From positions 1-13,188 of the forward strand of contig NW_014012068.1 of NCBI RefSeq assembly GCF_000611645.1: a DNA stretch of 13,188 nucleotides, read 5' to 3'. The first letter of the stretch is position 1, and every line of letters starts with the position of its first letter. The notes below the pieces were generated by a model. It saw nothing but the letters and a program-made list of their open reading frames with translations. It was not told the DNA's origin and searched no databases. This document shows positions 9,657 to 13,188 of this stretch, piece after piece. Position numbers and translations under genes: made by a program. Source of the stretch: Monoraphidium neglectum. Taxonomy: Eukaryota > Chlorophyta > Chlorophyceae > Sphaeropleales > Selenastraceae.

Positions 9657-10738
9657 TGCGTGTGTGCTTGCAGTCGAGCGCGCGAGTGAGTGCCTGCACA
9701 CCAGCACGTGCATGCGGTCATGTACACGTTCGCATGGTTGCATGGGTCCATGTGAGGGGATGCATGGGCGCTTTTGCGACCATGACCACGTGCTGCTGCG
9801 CTAATATCTCTGCTTGGGGTTGATTTGTGTGAAAGGCTGAATACCGAATCCTGTAAAATGCCCACCAGGCTACACTTGCGATCTAACACCCACATCAACC
9901 CCTGTTCCCCCTGCCCCCCATCGCCCCCACCTTCCAGGCAACTTCCTCAAGTCCCTGCCCGACGGCGTCTCCAGCCTCGCGTCCCTGCGCCGCCTGGACG
10001 TCTCAAAAAACTCCCTGGCAACCCTTTGTAACGGCCTGGGCGCCCTGACCGCCCTGGAGGAGCTCGATGTGTCGTCCAACCAGCTGCTGGCGCTGCCGCG
10101 GGCCCTCTGCGGCCTGCGCGGCCTGCGGCGGCTCGTCCTGTCCCACAACTGGCTGAGCGGCGCGGGCGGGCTCGCGGGCGCGTGCGCGGGGTGGCCGAGG
10201 CTGACCGAGCTGCGCCTCGCAAACGGTGCGCCGCCGGCGCTACCGGCGCTGCGGCTGGGTGGGCGTTGCGGCCCGACCCCTCAGCCCTGGAGCGCGCTGC
10301 TGCTTCATTCGCCCCTGCACGGCTGCTGTCGTGCTGCTGCCGCGCCTTCTCACCCCCGCCTTCTTGCGTGCGGGGCTGCTCAATTGTTTTTCCAGATTGA
10401 TCAACTTCGGTAATTGCGCCTGCGCTTTGTTTGCAGCCGGCGGCAACCTGTAGAGTCTTGCTGCTGCCCCATGCACTTCCACCCCCGCTCCCCCCATCCA
10501 TGCCCCTTCTCCCGCAGTGAGCGACAAGCGCGGCGCGCTGGAGGTGCCGGCCGCCGCGCTGGCGACCCAATGCCCGGATCTCGAGATCCTGGACGTGTCC
10601 TCCCAGTTCCAGCTGGACGAGTCATCCCTCTCCGGCCTGGCGGCCTGCCCGCGGCTGCGGCGCCTGGTGGTCGGGTGGCCGGTGCGCGCGGGCGCGGCGC
10701 GGCTGCAGGCGCAGCTGCCCGGGCTGGTGGTTGAGTAG
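7849..10738 (+). CDS. F-box/leucine-rich-repeat protein, six exons
   Basis: F-box/LRR proteins usually act as substrate receptors of SCF (Skp1-cullin-F-box) ubiquitin ligases, with the LRRs binding the target. Exons are 7849-8108, 8538-8833, 8967-9130, 9419-9587, 9938-10225 and 10518-10738, totalling 1398 nt, 465 residues, in frame. All introns are GT-AG (429, 133, 288, 350, 292 bp). Residues about 16-53 (LATRDVVAEILRFLDTPAVG through CAAARAVVDSTL) fit the F-box helices. LRR signatures are LRELSLAGC near 77, LRELRLRCCQI and LTSLDLSGN near 260-298, LRRLDVSKNSL, LEELDVSSNQL, LRRLVLSHNWL, LTELRLAN and a final LEILDVSSQ. The repeats of ~23 residues in exons 4-5 resemble plant intracellular Ras-group LRRs. 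Three of the six exon ends fall inside LRR units. A TGTAA follows at 10846. The start is the ATG nearest the F-box; upstream in-frame sequence is not protein-like. Target unknown; the F-box is degenerate, so a plain LRR protein is possible. Confidence 0.8.
8109..8537 (+). other. Intron 1 of the F-box/LRR gene, with a G-poor C/A-rich 3' half
   Basis: Donor GTGCGC, acceptor CGTCGCAG at 8530-8537. From about 8350 to 8530 the plus strand is nearly free of G and consists mostly of C and A, with an 11-base repeat CACCCAAATGC in two overlapping copies near 8480-8502. The second exon restores the frame (AG|G) and continues LAGCADRALCGF. No gene is seen inside. Confidence 0.7.
9603..9666. repeat. (TG)n/(GC)n dinucleotide tract in intron 4 of the F-box/LRR gene
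   Basis: A run of about 60 bases alternates purine and pyrimidine (TG repeats passing into GCGCGC and ending in CACGTGCGTG). It starts about 15 bases after the GTAGGT donor. Such sequence can adopt Z-DNA; no coding role. Confidence 0.9.
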
Positions 10739-10845
10739 GCGCGGGCCGCGCTGTGTGCTGAGGGTCAAGGGCTGGGTCTCGCAGTTTATGGCATGACTTC
10801 TGCCCCAGCACTGTTTGGCTTCCGCGTTGAATCCTGTTACCTCGC

Positions 10846-10850
10846 TGTAA
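10846..10850 (+). promoter_or_regulatory. TGTAA polyadenylation signal of the F-box/LRR gene
   Basis: TGTAA lies 108 bases after the stop codon, in the context CTCGCTGTAATCAG. Distance and motif are typical for chlorophycean nuclear genes. Cleavage would be expected within roughly 10-20 bases downstream. Confidence 0.7.
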
Positions 10851-10923
10851 TCAGTGTGCATGATCAGGCAGGGGGGGGGGGCGAACAACTGTCGCTGTCG
10901 CAGCACAACGCTGCACACGCGCT

Positions 10924-10962
10924 TGCGCGCGCGCGTGTGTGTGTGAGTGCATGTGTGTGTGC
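10924..10962. repeat. GC/GT alternating tract downstream of the F-box/LRR poly(A) signal
   Basis: TGCGCGCGCGCG passes into GTGTGTGTGAGTGCATGTGTGTGTGC. It begins about 75 bases after the TGTAA and is the second such tract in the window (the other is in intron 4 of the same gene). Confidence 0.85.
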
Positions 10963-11597
10963 AAGTGCTGCTGGAGGTTGAATGTTGAGCAAGCTGACCC
11001 CCGTGAGCCGAACCCACTCAAACCTTGTGGCCACATCGCCCTCACCACTGGGTGCGCATGCACGCACGCGTTGGCGCCGCACGCTTCGCTGCCTCCCGCA
11101 TCCCTATCGGCGGCACTTGGCGCAAACGGAGCGAGCGGGTTTCAGCAACAAATCGGCGCTGGCACGGCGGACTGTCTGCGGGGAGGGGTTGCCAGGCTGA
11201 GCTGGGGGTGTCGTTTCGCGCGGAGCACTCATCTTCGTTGTGCGGGAAACCGACAAAACTCTCCGTCAGCCCCACAAATCGAGGCAGTGAGACTGCGGAT
11301 GCACGGGGGCCGCGGCGGCTTTGCACAGACCCCCCAGCAGAGCCGGATCGGCATGACCGCGGTCTGGGCTCAGGCCGATACCGAGCGCCAAGCTGAGAGT
11401 CGATGATGTGGCTTGCCTGCTGGCAAAGCTTTGACTGGCGCCTTCCCAGCTGCAACAGGAGCTGCCCCATTGCATCAACCAAGTTAAGGACGGCAGAAGC
11501 ACCCGCCGCATTTGAGCAACATCGGTCATCCCTCATCGCAACCCTCGCCTGCCGCAGGCGGCCACGAGCACAGGGTGTACGAGGGCCCAACAAAGTT

Positions 11598-11602
11598 TTA
11601 CA
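11598..11602 (-). promoter_or_regulatory. Candidate TGTAA polyadenylation signal for the TCP11-like gene
   Basis: TTACA on the plus strand is TGTAA on the minus strand, about 920 bases after the minus-strand stop at 12521. It is the only copy I found between that stop and the F-box/LRR gene. The long distance makes this tentative. Confidence 0.3.
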
Positions 11603-11653
11603 CCCCAACAGCTGTCGAGCTGATGTCGTCGCGTATGATAAATTTGTGCGGAA

Positions 11654-11708
11654 GCCGGGCTGGTAGGCAGGGGTTGACCCCTTGTATATGTACAGGAACC
11701 AGCCCGGC
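11654..11708. repeat. Nested inverted repeat able to form a three-way junction
   Basis: Perfect 11-base outer arms (GCCGGGCTGGT at 11654-11664, ACCAGCCCGGC at 11698-11708) enclose two smaller hairpins. One is AGGGG-TTGA-CCCCT (11669-11682) and the other is TGTA-TATG-TACA (about 11684-11695). The same fold is possible on either strand. It would lie in the long 3' UTR of the minus-strand TCP11-like gene if the signal at 11598-11602 is used. I recognise no known RNA family. Confidence 0.6.
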
Positions 11709-12520
11709 GCCAGCGCACAAGAACAGTGTCGCTCAACTGCCGCTCCGCTGGGCAGGCGCGCCGCCAGGAATGTGTACAGGAGCAGAGAGCTCTCCAATGC
11801 CTTTGAAAGGCAGCAGCACATGCAGTCGCAGGTGGGCCGCCGCGCATCCGCCAAGGGGCTCAGCTGGCCGAGGGGCCGCCGGCGTTTTCATGACCCAACC
11901 CAGGGCGCCCACGAGGGCGGGGGCGGGATGGAGCAAATGCTCGCAGTGCAGGTCGGAGGGGCCGTCAATGCTCATGCATGCATGGCGGACGCACGCGTGC
12001 CAGGATCCATGCCGGAAATTGCAGAAGTGCGCTGTCGCGAAACGCGACTCCAAAGGCCGGAGGGGCCCGCATCACACGCCAGCGGGCGTAGCCGCCGGCC
12101 GGCCCCGGCACGTGTCCCCGAAAACGAGGGAATCAGGGGGATCAGGGGCCCTGGCGGGCCACGGGGGCCCTCGTCACTCGAATGCTATCGTCGCCCGTGC
12201 AATTCGCGCGGGGCGGGGGGTCGTTTTGTCCCTTGAAAGCAAAGGGCGGGGTCGTTTTCAGGAGCAGCCCGGGCGGCAGGGGGTGCACGCGTCATCACCC
12301 CTCGCCTGGTGTCAGTCAAGGCTCGGCCCCCTCCCTGCAGCACGCACTCCTGCTAAGGAACCGTGGAGCATGCAGGCACAGCACCGTCTAGGGGCCCAAC
12401 AATCATCAAGCAAAAGGACCGGGGCTGCTGAAGTGTGTGTTTGTGTGTGATCTTGACCTCTGATCTTGACCATGGGCTGTCTGCCAGCTGGCGCGCGTCA
12501 GGGGCGGCGCGACTCGGGGC

Positions 12521-13188
12521 TCAGTGGCCGGCCAGCAGCACCTCGAGCGCGTCCCCCCACACAGCCTCCACTACACCAGCCACCGCAGCCACCCGCTCCC
12601 CCAACGCCGCCACGTCATCAAAAAGCGCCCCCGCCCCCGCGCGGGCCAGCGCCGCGCCGACGGCGCGCCCCGTCGCACCCGCCGGCGCGAGCGCCGCGCG
12701 GCCGTACAGCGCGTGCGCGAGCAGCGCGGAGCAGACCGCGGCACGCACGGACTTGAACGCCGCGCCGGACGGGTCCACGATCGACGTGAACATGCCCCTC
12801 ACGCGGTCCTCGTCAGCGACGGGGGCCGCCAGATCGCCGCCCTCGTTGCAGAGCGTCGTGATCTCGGTCACCAGATCACCCAGCTTCATGTTTGAATCCG
12901 ACAGCACCACCATGAGCCGCCGCCGCGCGGCGGCGCGGCCGCCTGCGTCCCACGCCGCCGCGCCCGCGGCTGCGCGCAGCTGCTGCGCGATGAGCAGCGC
13001 GGCCGCGGCGACGACCAGGCGCTGCAGGCCGTTTTGCAGCGCATGGAGGCGTTCGCGGTCAAAGAGAAGCACCTCCGGCGCGCCAGGCCCCGCGGCCGGC
13101 GCGTCGCGCGCGAGCGTCGCGACGAGCGCCGCTCGCAGGGCCCCGCGCCACGACCCCGCGAGCGCGGGCAGCGCCGGCCGCGCCGCGC
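12521..13188 (-). CDS. Probable T-complex protein 11 (TCP11/SOK1)-like protein, C-terminal part
   Basis: One open frame runs from the window edge to TGA at 12521-12523, giving about 222 residues of the C-terminus; the 5' part is outside. TCP11-family proteins are large helical proteins whose biochemical role is poorly defined (yeast SOK1 is linked to cAMP signalling; plant members are little studied). Points that fit the family are an Ala/Leu-rich helical start, PEVLLFDRERLHALQNGLQ followed by a hydrophobic helix (RLVVAAAALLIAQQL), then LSDSNMKLGDLVTEI, and a later RVRGMFTSIVDPSGAAFKSV, which resembles the 'RxxLxxxLxPxxPVFxxV' stretch near the C-terminus. No intron was found in the visible part. 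It is convergent with the F-box/LRR gene. The assignment rests on recalled family features and is moderate; a hypothetical helical protein is the alternative. Confidence 0.55.
   Translation of the reverse strand, partial: AARPALPALAGSWRGALRAALVATLARDAPAAGPGAPEVLLFDRERLHALQNGLQRLVVAAAALLIAQQLRAAAGAAAWDAGGRAAARRRLMVVLSDSNMKLGDLVTEITTLCNEGGDLAAPVADEDRVRGMFTSIVDPSGAAFKSVRAAVCSALLAHALYGRAALAPAGATGRAVGAALARAGAGALFDDVAALGERVAAVAGVVEAVWGDALEVLLAGH

Larger units (their letters stand above)
10739..12520. other. Convergent spacer between F-box/LRR (+) and TCP11-like (-) genes
   Basis: About 1.8 kb between converging stop codons. It includes the F-box/LRR 3' UTR with a TGTAA, a GC/GT tract just past it, and the presumed 3' UTR of the TCP11-like gene. 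Several sizable open frames run on both strands (for example plus 11512-12450 and complement 11042-11854), but they overlap each other, are rich in Arg, Ala, Gly and Pro, and match no family I know. I cannot rule out an unrecognised multi-exon gene between 11000 and 12450. Confidence 0.5.

Overview
The window looks like nuclear DNA of a green alga, most likely a GC-rich chlorophyte of the Chlorophyceae type. Supporting signs are short GT-AG introns (about 130-430 bp), very GC-rich exons, long in-frame CAG (glutamine) runs, a TGTAA polyadenylation signal after one gene, and conserved eukaryotic genes. No operon, ribosome binding site or prokaryotic feature was seen. All gene models were joined by hand from reading frames and splice sites, and each join keeps the frame.

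Layout: (1) 47-942 (+), the 3' end of a uL13 ribosomal protein gene, probably mitochondrial, with an unusual Q-rich tail. (2) 1561-2099 (-), a complete two-exon LC8 dynein light chain gene, tail-to-tail with the first. (3) 2100-4333, a 2.2 kb spacer of lower GC between divergent genes, with no convincing gene. (4) 4334-7305 (+), a six-exon gene whose first ~190 residues match the T4-type prohead (capsid maturation) protease, gp21/MEROPS S77, followed by ~500 residues of Q-, A- and G-rich low complexity with four polyglutamine tracts. (5) 7849-10738 (+), a six-exon F-box/leucine-rich-repeat gene, with a TGTAA signal downstream. (6) 10739-12520, a spacer with no confident gene but with a GT/GC repeat and a nested inverted repeat. 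(7) 12521-13188 (-), the 3' part of a probable T-complex protein 11 (TCP11)-like gene that runs off the window.

The standout is item 4. A phage/virus-type capsid protease with its GELDHP and GVSSR motifs intact is split across spliceosomal introns between ordinary eukaryotic genes. No capsid, portal, terminase or other virion gene lies beside it. This suggests a captured and retained (domesticated) gene rather than a fresh viral insertion. The other genes are unrelated housekeeping or regulatory genes. I see no shared pathway; they are simply neighbours.
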